Counted from the stretch's first letter, positions 9,227 through 17,799 are shown. The stretch is DNA of 45,853 bases from an uncultured Gilliamella sp. (GCA_945276085.1 CALYPO010000006.1:1-45853), one strand, 5' to 3'. Program-made: numbers and translations. The notes: generated by a model not told the origin, from the sequence alone.

Positions 9227-10156
9227 TTATTTAACTGGATCTAACCAACCATATTTATCTTCGGTTTTACCGTTAAATAAACCAAAGAAAGTTTGTTGGA
9301 TTTGTTTTGTGATTGGGCCACAACGACCAATACCAACTTGGATTCGATCAACACTACGTACTGGTGTGATTTCGGCCGCGGTACCTGTCATAAATACTTC
9401 GTCAGCAAGGTATAGTGATTCACGTGAAAGTGTTTGTTCACGTACTTCAATTCCTAGATCATGTGCAAGTTTGATGATAGCATCACGAGTGATCCCTGGT
9501 AGGGCGGATGATGATAGTAATGGGGTAAATAGTATGCCGTCTTTGACGATAAATAAGTTTTCGCCTGAACCTTCAGAAAGCTGGCCGTTTACGTCTAACG
9601 CGATCCCTTCTTGGAAGCCATTAGCTCGAGCTTCTGATCCGATAAGTAGTGATGATAAGTAGTTACCCCCCGCTTTAGCCGCTGCTGGGATGGTATTTGG
9701 TGCAAAACGATTCCATGATGATACCATTGCATCAATACCTTGTTCTAAGGCATCTTCACCAAGATAAGCGCCCCATGGAAACGCCGCGATCATCACGTCG
9801 GTTTTGTAGCCGGCTGGTGGAATAACGCCCATGCCAACATCACCAATAAAGACTAAAGGGCGGATGTATGCACTTTCAAGATTATTTTTTTTGATGACTT
9901 GGCGAGTTGCTTCCATGATCTCTTCTAGCGTATAAGGGACTGGAAAACGATAAATCTTGGCTGAATTTAATAATCGTTGAGCATGTTCTTTATGACGAAA
10001 GATAACTGGGCCTTTATGTGTGTTATAGCAACGCACACCTTCAAAAACAGAGGTACCATAATGCAAAGCATGAGACATGACATGTATTTTTGCATCAGCC
10101 CATGGAACCATTTCACCATTCAACCAAATATAATCAGATTTCGCTGTAGTACCCAT
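9227..10156 (-). CDS. ilvE: Branched-chain amino acid aminotransferase
   Basis: 309 residues, the exact length of E. coli IlvE, a fold-type IV PLP enzyme. It transfers the amino group from glutamate to the keto acids of valine, isoleucine and leucine. The PLP Lys is Lys161 in AAKAGGNY; LHYGTSVFEGVR (31-42) shapes the active site; SEGSGENLF (about 195-203) and MTGTAAEITPV (about 255-265) contact PLP phosphate. It is separated from ilvM by 160 bases that contain a hairpin and a perfect TATAAT, suggesting an internal promoter as known for E. coli ilvE. A strong GAGAGGA ribosome site precedes the ATG. Confidence 0.97.
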   Translation of the reverse strand: MGTTAKSDYIWLNGEMVPWADAKIHVMSHALHYGTSVFEGVRCYNTHKGPVIFRHKEHAQRLLNSAKIYRFPVPYTLEEIMEATRQVIKKNNLESAYIRPLVFIGDVGMGVIPPAGYKTDVMIAAFPWGAYLGEDALEQGIDAMVSSWNRFAPNTIPAAAKAGGNYLSSLLIGSEARANGFQEGIALDVNGQLSEGSGENLFIVKDGILFTPLLSSSALPGITRDAIIKLAHDLGIEVREQTLSRESLYLADEVFMTGTAAEITPVRSVDRIQVGIGRCGPITKQIQQTFFGLFNGKTEDKYGWLDPVK

Positions 10157-10229
10157 TTTGTTTTCCTCTCAATTTTACTTTTTGTTAAGCAAGTATGTTG
10201 CTTTATCTTTATTCTTTTAAAGGTCAAGC

Positions 10230-10235
10230 ATTATA
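10230..10235 (-). promoter_or_regulatory. Candidate internal promoter -10 box for ilvEDA
   Basis: A perfect TATAAT on the minus strand, 74 bases upstream of ilvE. No good -35 element at 16-18 bases, so support is only the -10 match plus the known existence of an internal ilvE promoter in E. coli. Confidence 0.35.
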
Positions 10236-10287
10236 CTATTAACTTTGTTTAACTTTCTAAATATATCTATATTATTTTTAATTATTA

Positions 10288-10311
10288 TTTCATCGACAGT
10301 TATCGATGAAA
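10288..10311 (-). repeat. Hairpin just after ilvM
   Basis: TTTCATCGA and TCGATGAAA, perfect 9-bp arms around a 6-base loop, starting 6 bases beyond the ilvM stop. No U-tract follows on the minus strand (TAATAATT), so it is more likely an mRNA stability or processing element than a terminator. Confidence 0.45.
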
Positions 10312-10316
10312 CAAAT

Positions 10317-10553
10317 TCATATTTCAACTGAAATAACATCCACTAATTTGTTAATTTGATTGCATAAAGCTGCAACGCTGCGTTCGGTGGTGCATGTCAA
10401 CACTAAGGCAAAAATATGTTGATCTTCAATTTGCATTGTTAAGTTTTCAATATGCGCACCACGATGACGTATGACACGTAAAATACGCTCTAGTGCCCCT
10501 AAATTGTCATAAGCTTTAATGCATAGCTGCTGTTTCGTTCTTTCACTCATCAT
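10317..10553 (-). CDS. ilvM: Acetolactate synthase II small (regulatory) subunit
   Basis: 78 residues with a single ACT domain, as in the small subunit of acetohydroxyacid synthase II. It activates and stabilises the large subunit IlvG; isozyme II is valine-insensitive in enterics. The ACT pattern is visible: [20 protein letters not shown] followed by I--LTMQ and a beta strand HIFALVLTC. The ATG overlaps the ilvG stop (ATGA), so translation is coupled and subunits are made in balance. Assigned from size, ACT domain and position after ilvG. Confidence 0.9.
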   Translation of the reverse strand: MMSERTKQQLCIKAYDNLGALERILRVIRHRGAHIENLTMQIEDQHIFALVLTCTTERSVAALCNQINKLVDVISVEI

Positions 10554-12229
10554 TTATTGTTTCCCTTTTTATCTAACATATTTTCATTAGATGCACCAGG
10601 TGGTACTAATGGCCAAACGTTTTCTAATTCATCAATGCAAACATGCAATAAATAAGCATTAGGCGAATTTAGCATGTTAGTTATTGCTGGTTCAATTTCA
10701 GATTTTTTTGTTATTTTTTCACCAGTTATATCAAATGCTTTGGCTAACATTAAAAAATCGGGATTATCAGATAAATTAGTCTCACTATAGCGTTGGTTAA
10801 AAAATAACTCTTGCCATTGCCTTACCATACCTAAACGTTGATTATCAATTAAAACAATTTTTATCGGTAACTTTTTGCGTTTAATTGTAGTGAGTTCTTG
10901 AATATTCATCATGATAGAACCATCACCAGAAATACATATTACACTGTCATTAGGTCTGGCGAGTTGAGCGCCAATTGCCGCAGGTAATCCAAATCCCATG
11001 GTACCGAGTCCACTTGAAGTAATAAAATTTTTGGGATCATTAAACTGCATATGTTGTGCTGTCCACATTTGGTGTTGACCGACATCAGTTGTTACAATTG
11101 TAGTTGGCGACTTTCGCTCAGATAGCGTTTTTAATAATGCTGGTGCATAAATTGGATCGCCTGGATGATCATAGCGAGTGGGATATAGGTTTTTCAATTC
11201 TTGGATTTTGTTATGCCAGTCACCTATTGCAACAGCTTGATGAATTGATGGTAGAACGCTTTTTATATCACCTTGTAACCCTAAGTGGGTTTGTTTTAAT
11301 TTATTAATTTCAGCTTGATCAATATCAATATGAATCACTTTGGCATGCCGAGCAAATTCATTTAAATTGCCCGTGACCCGGTCATCAAATCTTACGCCTA
11401 AAGCAATTAATAGATCACACTCTTGCACAGCTAAATTAGCTGCTTTTGAACCATGCATACCAATTAACCCTAAATAATAAGGATTATTGATATCAGCCGC
11501 GCCCAAACCTTTAAGTGTTGATACACTCGGTATTTGAGTAAAATTCATAAACTGTCTAAGCTCGTCAATCGCGCCAGATAAACCAACTCCACCGCCAATA
11601 TATAGCATAGGTTTTTTAGCTTGGGATATCATGGTTTTAGCGAGTTCAATGTCAGCAGGAGAGATATTGGATTTTGAAGTATTATTAAGATTAAGATGAG
11701 TTGTGATTGGCGATAAATATTTTTGATAATTAAGATCTGCAAGCTGAATATCTTTAGGAACATCAATAAGTATTGGTCCTGGCCTGCCTGAATTGGCTAA
11801 ATAAAAAGCCTCTTCTAAAATATTGGGTAAGTTTTCTGCTTGATCAATTAAATAACTGTGTTTAGTACAAGCTAATGATAATCCTAAAACATCCACTTCT
11901 TGAAATGCATCGGTACCTATTAGTTTATTTGGAACTTGTCCTGTTATCGCAACAATCGGTACCGAATCAATCAACGCATCAGCAAGTCCGGTAATGATAT
12001 TGGTTGCCCCTGGTCCTGATGTTGCAATACAAACGCCAATTTTACCGGTGGCCCTGGCATAGCCTATGGCTGCCATAGCAGCGCCTTGTTCATGGCGGCA
12101 TAAAACATGTTCAATACCACCATCATAAAGCGCGTCATAAAGAGGCATAATTTGTCCACCAGGATATCCAAAAACGGTGGTTACGCCTTTTTCTTTTAAG
12201 GTTTTTACTATCCACTGTGTTCCTAACAT
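10550..12229 (-). CDS. ilvG: Acetolactate synthase II large (catalytic) subunit
   Basis: 559 residues, thiamine diphosphate-dependent. It condenses pyruvate with pyruvate or with 2-oxobutanoate to acetolactate or acetohydroxybutanoate. The catalytic Glu47 lies in [18 protein letters not shown], the quaternary motif TSGPGATN follows, the FAD-binding middle domain has GVGLSGA and [10 protein letters not shown], and the thiamine diphosphate motif [12 protein letters not shown] ends in DNQ. The frame is intact, unlike E. coli K-12 where ilvG is frameshifted. First structural gene of ilvGMEDA, 39 bases after the attenuator. Confidence 0.97.
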   Translation of the reverse strand: MLGTQWIVKTLKEKGVTTVFGYPGGQIMPLYDALYDGGIEHVLCRHEQGAAMAAIGYARATGKIGVCIATSGPGATNIITGLADALIDSVPIVAITGQVPNKLIGTDAFQEVDVLGLSLACTKHSYLIDQAENLPNILEEAFYLANSGRPGPILIDVPKDIQLADLNYQKYLSPITTHLNLNNTSKSNISPADIELAKTMISQAKKPMLYIGGGVGLSGAIDELRQFMNFTQIPSVSTLKGLGAADINNPYYLGLIGMHGSKAANLAVQECDLLIALGVRFDDRVTGNLNEFARHAKVIHIDIDQAEINKLKQTHLGLQGDIKSVLPSIHQAVAIGDWHNKIQELKNLYPTRYDHPGDPIYAPALLKTLSERKSPTTIVTTDVGQHQMWTAQHMQFNDPKNFITSSGLGTMGFGLPAAIGAQLARPNDSVICISGDGSIMMNIQELTTIKRKKLPIKIVLIDNQRLGMVRQWQELFFNQRYSETNLSDNPDFLMLAKAFDITGEKITKKSEIEPAITNMLNSPNAYLLHVCIDELENVWPLVPPGASNENMLDKKGNNK

Positions 12230-12267
12230 TTCTTCCTCACTTATTCTATTCTGCTCGTTTATTATTC

Positions 12268-12300
12268 ATAAAAAAACCCCCGCTTTTGGGGGCGGGGGTT
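12268..12300 (-). terminator. ilvGMEDA attenuator
   Basis: On the minus strand AACCCCCGC pairs with GCGGGGGTT across the loop CCCCAAAA, followed by a run of seven T (two shared with the arm). This is a textbook intrinsic terminator lying between the leader peptide gene and ilvG. Its 5' arm (CCCCCGC) can instead pair with GCGGGGG inside the leader reading frame (12340-12346), giving the antiterminator expected when ribosomes stall at Ile, Val or Leu codons. Confidence 0.9.
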
Positions 12301-12324
12301 TTAATTCTATGTATGAACATATTT

Positions 12325-12408
12325 TTACATCGAAAAACGCCCCCGCGCAGGAATAATGACCACGCTGACTAGGATATTAATGAGGACGTTTTTACGTAAA
12401 AAGTTCAT
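12325..12408 (-). CDS. ilvL: ilv operon leader peptide
   Basis: A 27-codon gene, MNFLRKNVLINILVSVVII for the first 19 residues, ending ARGRFSM. Eleven of 27 codons are Val (4), Ile (4) or Leu (3), with VVII in a row as in E. coli IlvL, and a Pro follows. It lies immediately upstream of the attenuator in the ilv operon. Codons 21-23 (GCG CGG GGG) carry the RNA segment complementary to the 5' arm of the terminator. Ribosome stalling on this run when charged Ile, Val or Leu tRNA is scarce would free that segment to form the antiterminator. The ribosome site is weak (AAG only), and the best -10 box places the transcript start only about 10 bases before the ATG. Confidence 0.9.
   Translation of the reverse strand: MNFLRKNVLINILVSVVIIPARGRFSM
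12338..12348 (-). promoter_or_regulatory. Antiterminator segment of the ilv leader
   Basis: The transcript reads GCGCGGGGGCG here, within ilvL codons 20-24. GCGGGGG is the exact complement of CCCCCGC in the terminator's 5' arm, so the two form mutually exclusive structures. The upstream protector segment could not be resolved by eye. Confidence 0.75.
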
Positions 12409-12424
12409 AAGCTTATATATTAAA

Positions 12425-12454
12425 ATTATGTCATTTTCAAAAAGTTATTTTTAA
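12425..12454 (-). promoter_or_regulatory. Candidate ilvL promoter
   Basis: On the minus strand TTAAAA (-35, 4 of 6) and CATAAT (-10, 5 of 6) are 18 bases apart, predicting a start about 10 bases before ilvL. TTGAAA with TATAAG at 17 bases is an alternative but would start at the ATG itself. Confidence 0.35.
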
Positions 12455-12944
12455 CAAAATACTCGTTTTTAAAAAAAGTGCAACTTTTTTTTAATCAATG
12501 CGTATAGCTTGTGAAAAATTCTGCTCAAACGTGGTAACAATAACGTCAGCTAGTACGATCAATTAATTGAATTGTTGTCTCTATTCAATGAAATAAAAAT
12601 AGATTAATATAAGATTAGCTTAAACAGTAAAAAATTTTTTGTCACACATCAATAATAGTCGTTTATAGTTAACTTTTAGCTTAGTCACAAATTATAAAGC
12701 AGTGATTTTATCGATTAACGATAGCGTGTTAAACGTTATTTTTAATTAAACATTATTTCAGAATCAAAACTAAGTAATTCTAATAATTATTTTTTAATCA
12801 TATTAATACGCCATTTTAGCGATGTTTCATTGCTGTTTTATTAACAATATTTTCTAACGTTCTTCATTATCTTTTCAAAGAAGACTGCATAAAATTTATA
12901 TACAAAAGTATCGGTTATTCAGTAATTTAAAGGGAAAGACAACT
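12455..12944. other. 490-base gap between ilvL promoter and first lipoprotein gene
   Basis: Very AT-rich. It should hold divergent promoter elements for ilvL and for the lipoprotein gene. An A/T-only 8-bp stem at 12472-12490 is the sole hairpin-like element. No coding-like frame recognised. Confidence 0.5.
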
Positions 12945-13394
12945 ATGACGAATTTTAAGATAATTCCTTTGCTATTAATGTGTTTTTTGTTAATTAATTG
13001 TGATAACAAGAAAAAAAATTCACCTTCAAATAAGAATAATAATGCTAGTTCATCACCAAAGGAAAATAACACGGTTGATGATTTAGTCATTAATCCTGTT
13101 AAAAAAAAATTACCCATATTTGTTGATGCACTTACCACTTTGGTTGATATTTACAAAGAAGATGACGTTATTAATTATAAATACGAAGTAAAAGATATGT
13201 CTAAATATGCTCTCTTATTACCAACGACTCAAGATACGATTCGGGATAAATTGCTTAGAACTTATTGTAGTGATAATGACGAAGTGAAACAGCTAAAACA
13301 TTTTTTTCCAAACGGTGCAAATTATCATTATTATATTGATGATCAAGAAATAATCATCGTTGAATTACAACCTGATGACTGTGACGAAGATTAA
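12945..13394 (+). CDS. Small predicted inner-membrane lipoprotein, paralogue 1 of 3
   Basis: 149 residues. The signal is a lipoprotein type: charged N-terminus, hydrophobic core and lipobox LINC with Cys19 as the lipidated residue. Asp20 at +2 is the enteric Lol-avoidance signal, so it probably stays in the inner membrane facing the periplasm. A low-complexity Lys/Asn/Ser linker (21-43) leads to a domain of about 100 residues shared with the genes at 14858 and 15787: DLVI...KKLP, TLVDI-K-DDVINYKY, YCSDN (Cys108), FFPNGA, YYIDD, and C-terminal DDC (Cys146). The two conserved Cys probably form a disulfide. I do not recognise the family; no function is assigned. Confidence 0.8.
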   Translation: MTNFKIIPLLLMCFLLINCDNKKKNSPSNKNNNASSSPKENNTVDDLVINPVKKKLPIFVDALTTLVDIYKEDDVINYKYEVKDMSKYALLLPTTQDTIRDKLLRTYCSDNDEVKQLKHFFPNGANYHYYIDDQEIIIVELQPDDCDED

Positions 13395-13818
13395 ATCGGT
13401 CACGTCTAATTTCTACACAGAAAGAGAGATAGTATATTTATGCTTATAGACAACATTTTTAGTTTTAACAAACTGACGAATTCAAATAATAACAAGCTAA
13501 TGTAATTGGTTATATCTGGCTTAATATCAATTTATTTGCTAGACTAAAAAAGAATAATATTTCACCAATAAATAATTCAACGTTTAATATTATTCACGGT
13601 CCTATTAACCTGCCAAGGATAGCTATCTATAACAATTCACCCAATATTCCATTCCTACATGAGGGTGATGATATAAAAACAAATAGTAAGTTTTACCATC
13701 ACATATATTTAATTTATTTACTGCATAATTTTTCGAAATAGTATTTTGTTTTATCTTAATGATTTTATTAAAGTTATTTTGATTTGTAAAAAACGTATTT
13801 AACTTAGGAGAAAAAACG
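13395..13818 (+). other. 424-base gap with a decayed reading frame
   Basis: Between the first lipoprotein and the short-chain dehydrogenase. It contains the open frame described at 13493-13741 and otherwise AT-rich spacer. A good AGGAGA ribosome site for the dehydrogenase lies at its right end. Confidence 0.5.
13440..13741 (+). pseudogene. Possible broken small gene (frameshifted)
   Basis: An ATG at 13440 preceded by GAGAGAT opens a 21-codon frame (MLIDNIFSFNKLTNSNNN...) that ends at 13503-13505. A second frame, shifted by two, is open from 13493 to a TAG at 13739-13741 and reads as normal-looking protein for 82 codons without its own start, for example IIHGPINLPRIAIYNNSPNI. Joined near 13495 they would give a protein of roughly 100 residues. 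Length of the open frame in such AT-rich DNA is unexpected by chance, but no family is recognised and codon statistics were not computed. Confidence 0.35.
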
Positions 13819-14706
13819 ATGAGTGAACAAATTTATAATCCAACGACAAAATATCACCACACAAAATTTCAAAAGCAAAAACAAACCGCGCCCGCGCTAC
13901 AATGTGATATGAAACCCATTCCAGACTGTGGTGAAAAAAGTTACCAAGGGCACCAACGTTTAGCTGGTCGAAAAATGTTAGTAACCGGTGGGGATTCTGG
14001 CATAGGTCGTGCTGCGGCAATCGCTTATGCTAAAGAGGGCGCTGATGTAGCAATAAACTATCTTCCGTTTGAACAAAAGGATGCTGAGGATGTTGCTAAA
14101 GTAATTGAATCTGTTGGCCGCAAAGCGGTATTGATTCCAGGTGATTTAAGTGATGAATCTTTTTGTAAAAAACTGGTTAAACAAGCGCATGATAAGCTTG
14201 GTGGATTAGATAACTTAACATTGGTTGCTGGCAAACAAACTGCAGTTGAAGATATTGCGAAATTGACCACTGAGCAAATTGTAAAAACCTTTGAAATAAA
14301 TGTATTTTCATTATTTTGGGTAGTTAAAGCGGCGTTAAATTATTTAAAACCAGGCTCAACAATCATTACTACATCATCAGTTCAAGCATTCCAACCGAGT
14401 GGAAATCTTCTTGATTATGCTTCAACCAAGTCTGCTATTATTGCCTTTTCTCGTGGACTGGCTAAACAATTGGCAAGTAAAGGCATTCGTGTGAATTGTG
14501 TAGCCCCAGGCCCTGTTTGGACACCATTACAAATTTGTGGTGGGCAGCCAAGTGAAGCGATTCCAGAATTTGGTAAACAAACACCTTTACAACGCGCTGG
14601 TCAACCTGTTGAACTGTGTGGCGTGTATGTACATTTAGCAAGTGAAGAGTCCAGTTATACTACAGCCGAAACTTATGGCGTAACAGGTGGTTATCACACT
14701 AATTAA
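13819..14706 (+). CDS. SDR-family oxidoreductase, YghA-like
   Basis: 295 residues, matching E. coli YghA (294) in size and layout. A 45-residue N-terminal extension ([12 protein letters not shown]...[12 protein letters not shown]) typical of the YghA/YhdF subgroup precedes the Rossmann fold. The cofactor loop is [12 protein letters not shown] (about 56-67); the catalytic residues are Ser in TTSSVQAF (about 191) and YASTK (about 205-209); APGPVWTPL follows, as in classical SDRs. It probably reduces an aldehyde or ketone with NAD(P)H in the cytoplasm; natural substrate unknown, relatives respond to general stress. It sits within the lipoprotein cluster but shows no sequence link to it. Confidence 0.88.
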   Translation: MSEQIYNPTTKYHHTKFQKQKQTAPALQCDMKPIPDCGEKSYQGHQRLAGRKMLVTGGDSGIGRAAAIAYAKEGADVAINYLPFEQKDAEDVAKVIESVGRKAVLIPGDLSDESFCKKLVKQAHDKLGGLDNLTLVAGKQTAVEDIAKLTTEQIVKTFEINVFSLFWVVKAALNYLKPGSTIITTSSVQAFQPSGNLLDYASTKSAIIAFSRGLAKQLASKGIRVNCVAPGPVWTPLQICGGQPSEAIPEFGKQTPLQRAGQPVELCGVYVHLASEESSYTTAETYGVTGGYHTN

Positions 14707-14857
14707 TCCATAACTGCCATGATAAGCAGATTGATTTATCAACCATTAAAAATTGAAGTTTAATCAATGAGTTTTATATACATTAAATTATTTAGATGCC
14801 GCTATTTTCAGGCATTAGAAATATTCAACAATTCTCCACATTTAAAAGGGTTTTACA

Positions 14858-15385
14858 ATGAAAACATACAAAGTAATCGTTCTATCAATAATGGGGTTAT
14901 TTTTAGTCAATTGTGATGATTCAAAATCTAAGATGGATGATATTAAACAACAAGTGGTAGACACGAGTTCTGCCGTAGGTGACAAAGCCCAAGATTTATA
15001 CGATAAAACGAAGTTAGAAACAGAAAATATTCTCAATCAAATAAAGGACGGTAATTATAATCTTGCTCAAGATCTTATTATTAAAGCAGTAAAACAAAAA
15101 TTACCTTCAGGTATTGATCAAAATGTCACTTTAGTCGATGTTGCGAAAGACGATAATATGATTAGTTATAAATATTCGGTAAACAACCTCACTAAAGATG
15201 CATTACAAGCTCAGACTAATCAAAACGCAATGTTAGCTAAATTAAAAACTTTCTATTGCGGTAAAGATATTGGCATTAGCGCAATAAGAACTGCTTTTAC
15301 TCAAGGGGAGACTCATAATTATTACATCAATAACGATAAAGCATTAACGTTAACGTTAAAACCAAGCGATTGCGATAATAAATAA
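14858..15385 (+). CDS. Small predicted inner-membrane lipoprotein, paralogue 2 of 3
   Basis: 175 residues with lipobox LVNC, lipidated Cys19 and Asp20 at +2, the same arrangement as its two paralogues. Between the lipid anchor and the shared domain it has an extra helical segment of about 45 residues (26-70), rich in Asp, Lys and Gln with no Pro, which could be a coiled coil or spacer. The shared domain follows: DLII-AVKQKLP, TLVDVAKDDNMISYKY, FYCGKD (Cys134), YYINND and PSDC (Cys172). Function unknown. Ribosome site AAAAGGG is 8 bases before the ATG; a hairpin and then an intrinsic terminator follow. Confidence 0.8.
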   Translation: MKTYKVIVLSIMGLFLVNCDDSKSKMDDIKQQVVDTSSAVGDKAQDLYDKTKLETENILNQIKDGNYNLAQDLIIKAVKQKLPSGIDQNVTLVDVAKDDNMISYKYSVNNLTKDALQAQTNQNAMLAKLKTFYCGKDIGISAIRTAFTQGETHNYYINNDKALTLTLKPSDCDNK

Positions 15386-15391
15386 TGCTTT

Positions 15392-15410
15392 CAATGGTTT
15401 GCAACCATTG
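15392..15410 (+). repeat. Hairpin after the second lipoprotein gene
   Basis: CAATGGTT and AACCATTG around TGC, 7 bases past the stop. It lacks a U-tract; the real terminator follows 25 bases later. Confidence 0.4.
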
Positions 15411-15434
15411 TAAAATTATGGGTAATTTTATGTT

Positions 15435-15463
15435 AAAAGGGCGAATTAAAGCCCTTTTTATTT
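15435..15463 (+). terminator. Rho-independent terminator of the second lipoprotein gene
   Basis: AAAAGGGC and GCCCTTTT form an 8-bp stem around an 8-base loop, followed by TATTTA. The third lipoprotein gene therefore has its own promoter in 15464-15786, a 323-base AT-rich stretch with no other gene. Confidence 0.8.
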
Positions 15464-15786
15464 AAATAGTGAATTGAAGAAATCGCTTAAAAGCACAAAA
15501 TACGCTTTAATTTTTAAAAAAATGGCTATGAGCAAAAAATTAGTTATATTTTTTATGGATGAATCGATGGGGTAACTATCACGAGTAAAAGCTTGTTAGC
15601 GTTTTAGCCTTCTTTGTCGCTTTTTTCAATTAATGTGTTACAAGTTTTATGTGTTGGCGAAGAATATTCTATAACTTTATTGTCTGTACATAAATTTATG
15701 TGGTAATAATATAAAAAATGCGCTATATACGTTTGTAAAACTATCTAATTTATAATCAACGAAATAATAACTAAGGAATATATTAT

Positions 15787-16209
15787 ATGAAATTCTTAAA
15801 AATCACTTCAATAGCTTTAATGTGTGTTGTTTTGTTCGGTTGTGATAATAGTAATAAGGTAAAGGCGCCTGATAAAGCTGATCTCACTAAATTACAAGAT
15901 TTAATTATTAGTGAGGCAAAAAAAGTACTCCCAGCTAAAGTTGATTCAAAAACTAGCTTAGTTGATATCTTTAAAGATAATGATGTAATTAATTATCGCT
16001 ATATCATTAATGTATCTAAGGATTCATTGCAAATCCCTGAAACCGAAAAAATGACAACTGAAAGTTTGAAAAAGGTTTACTGTTCGGATAATCAACAAAT
16101 TAAAGAGTTTAGAGGTGCATTTCCTAATGGTGCCGTTCATAGCTATTATATTAATGATGAAAAGATATTTAGCGTAACATTAACCCCTGCTTCATGTAAC
16201 ACTAATTAA
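15787..16209 (+). CDS. Small predicted inner-membrane lipoprotein, paralogue 3 of 3
   Basis: 140 residues, the shortest of the trio. Lipobox LFGC with Cys19 and Asp20 at +2. The linker is short (21-34), so the shared domain starts almost at the membrane: LQDLIISEAKKVLP, TSLVDIFKDNDVINYRY, SKDSLQ, VYCSDN (Cys99), AFPNGA, YYINDE and ASC (Cys137). It is closer to paralogue 1 in the YCSDN and FPNGA motifs and to paralogue 2 in SKD-LQ and AF. Function unknown. Own ribosome site AAGGA and own terminator. Confidence 0.8.
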   Translation: MKFLKITSIALMCVVLFGCDNSNKVKAPDKADLTKLQDLIISEAKKVLPAKVDSKTSLVDIFKDNDVINYRYIINVSKDSLQIPETEKMTTESLKKVYCSDNQQIKEFRGAFPNGAVHSYYINDEKIFSVTLTPASCNTN

Positions 16210-16240
16210 TATTTTTTTGATTAATCGGCTAAGTTATTTA

Positions 16241-16265
16241 AACAGGGCAGTAGCCCTGTTTTTTT
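16241..16265 (+). terminator. Rho-independent terminator of the third lipoprotein gene
   Basis: AACAGGGC and GCCCTGTT around AGTA, followed by five T after the arm. It lies 3 bases before the stop of the convergent MFS gene and may serve both strands. Confidence 0.85.
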
Positions 16266-16268
16266 GTA

Positions 16269-17510
16269 TTATTCTAATGTCTTACCTTTTGTTTCGGGGA
16301 TTAAAAAGATAAATGCAGCCGCAGACAGTAAATAAGCGGTCGAAAGTAACGCTAAGGCATAACTGATGGAATAAACAGTGGCTAAATAAGCAATCAAAAC
16401 TTGCGATATGCCAGCAATTCCCCGTCCAACATTGAAAATAATGTTTTCGGCACTTGATCTTGCATCTGTTGGGTAGTGTTCAGCAAGCAATGCGCCATAA
16501 CCGCCCATCATTCCATTGACAAAAAAGCCAATTACAGAACCAAATATAATAAGAATCACCATATCTGTTTGGTGAAAGTAAAACCAAATCGATATAGCAG
16601 AAACCAGTAAAAAAACAATATAAGAAGGGCGCCGACCAAATTTGTCACATAGCCAACCAAAGATTAAAATCCCTAATGACATCCCAATCGTTGTTGAGAT
16701 GGTCCAAAACATAGTGTTTTTGAACGGTAATTTTAATTCAGTTGCAATCATGTTTGGCATCCAAACCATCAGTCCATAAAAGCCAAAATTCTGTACCGCG
16801 CAGGCTATGGTTAAACCAATAGTAGTGGCTGTCGTTTTTGGTGTTTTAAATAACTTGTTAATTGCGATTTTATTTTTATTTTGATCTTTTAAATTTTGCC
16901 AAATTTCGGGTTCTTTTAGTCCTTTACGTGTCCAAGCAACAAATAAAGCAGGCAATACTCCCATCGCAAAAGCCCAGCGCCAACCATAAACTTCACCAAT
17001 AAAGTTAACTGTTAGTGCTGCTAAAATAATACCTAATTGAAAGCCTAATGCGACAATAGAAGTTGCTCTTGAGCGCTTGCTTTTAGGCCAACTTTCTGAA
17101 ACAAGTGTCATGCCAATGCCAAATTCGCCACCTAAACCGAGCCCACTTAGAAATCGAAAAATTAAAAAGCATTCGTAATTAGGGGAGAGCGCACAAAGTC
17201 CAGTAAATAAAGAGAAAATTAAAATAGTCCAAGAAAAAACCCTTACCCGACCATATTTGTCAGCAAGTATACCGAATAAAATACCACCGATTACCGCACC
17301 TAAAAGCGTGACCGAGGTTAAAGTACCCAGATCTGCTTTTGTCAGATTATAGGTCGCAGCGATGAGACTAAAACAAACACCTAAAATCATCATGTCTAGA
17401 CCATCTAGAGCATAACCAACTGTAGATGCGAAAAGCGTCTTTTTTTGATATGGGGTAATTTTCTGGTTTTCACTTTCGGCTTGCTTGACTAGGATTGTTT
17501 CATTATTCAT
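16269..17510 (-). CDS. MFS transporter (aromatic/carboxylate-type proton symporter)
   Basis: 413 residues, predicted to have 12 membrane spans in two sets of six around a cytoplasmic loop (about 195-225). GYALDGLDMMILG at the first span carries the DG-D pattern of the aromatic acid:H+ symporter and sialate/shikimate groups; the MFS signature GILADKYGRVRVF lies between spans 2 and 3, and WLCDKFGRRPSY repeats it in the second half. FRFLSGLGLGGEFG is in span 4. It likely imports an organic acid with protons. Substrate cannot be read from sequence and no catabolic genes are adjacent. It stands alone on the minus strand. Confidence 0.8.
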   Translation of the reverse strand: MNNETILVKQAESENQKITPYQKKTLFASTVGYALDGLDMMILGVCFSLIAATYNLTKADLGTLTSVTLLGAVIGGILFGILADKYGRVRVFSWTILIFSLFTGLCALSPNYECFLIFRFLSGLGLGGEFGIGMTLVSESWPKSKRSRATSIVALGFQLGIILAALTVNFIGEVYGWRWAFAMGVLPALFVAWTRKGLKEPEIWQNLKDQNKNKIAINKLFKTPKTTATTIGLTIACAVQNFGFYGLMVWMPNMIATELKLPFKNTMFWTISTTIGMSLGILIFGWLCDKFGRRPSYIVFLLVSAISIWFYFHQTDMVILIIFGSVIGFFVNGMMGGYGALLAEHYPTDARSSAENIIFNVGRGIAGISQVLIAYLATVYSISYALALLSTAYLLSAAAFIFLIPETKGKTLE

Positions 17511-17636
17511 GTGTACCTCTAGTTGTTAAAAAGATCGTTCACTAATAAAAAGCATTTATGATGTAATTCATCATTAAACAGGCGGGTATTTTAAAGCGGG
17601 GCAAGTATATACTTAAAAGTAATAAAAATCCAAATG

Positions 17637-17658
17637 AAAAGCCGAAATTAGTCGGTTT
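17637..17658 (-). terminator. Candidate terminator downstream of roxA
   Basis: On the minus strand AAAACCGA and TCGGCTTTT (one G-U pair) enclose a 6-base loop and end in TTTT. It is about 140 bases past the roxA stop; a nearer A/T hairpin at 17706-17726 is weaker. Confidence 0.45.
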
Positions 17659-17799
17659 TATTTTGTTTATTTTTATTGAGGCGAAATTATTTGGTTAAAT
17701 TTTATAACTATCTAATTTTTTAGACAAATTAGCCGATAATTTCGCCATTTTGCAGTTTTTTCGGGTAGCTTTTTTTAGCCAATAGTTTTTGAACAAAAT

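Noticed and set aside
9309..9662. 117-codon plus-strand frame antisense to ilvE
   Set aside because: ilvE is conserved in full on the other strand; the antisense translation shows no domain.
12472..12490. A/T-only hairpin AAAAAAGT-GCA-ACTTTTTT
   Set aside because: Weak stem of nearly only A-T pairs upstream of a promoter; expected by chance in such AT-rich DNA.
12896..13138. 80-codon minus-strand frame overlapping the first lipoprotein
   Set aside because: It mirrors the Lys/Asn/Ser-rich codons of the lipoprotein linker; no ribosome site and no family features.
15464..15786. A fourth lipoprotein copy or other gene between paralogues 2 and 3
   Set aside because: Only short frames (a 17-codon one near 15531) with no lipobox or shared motifs.
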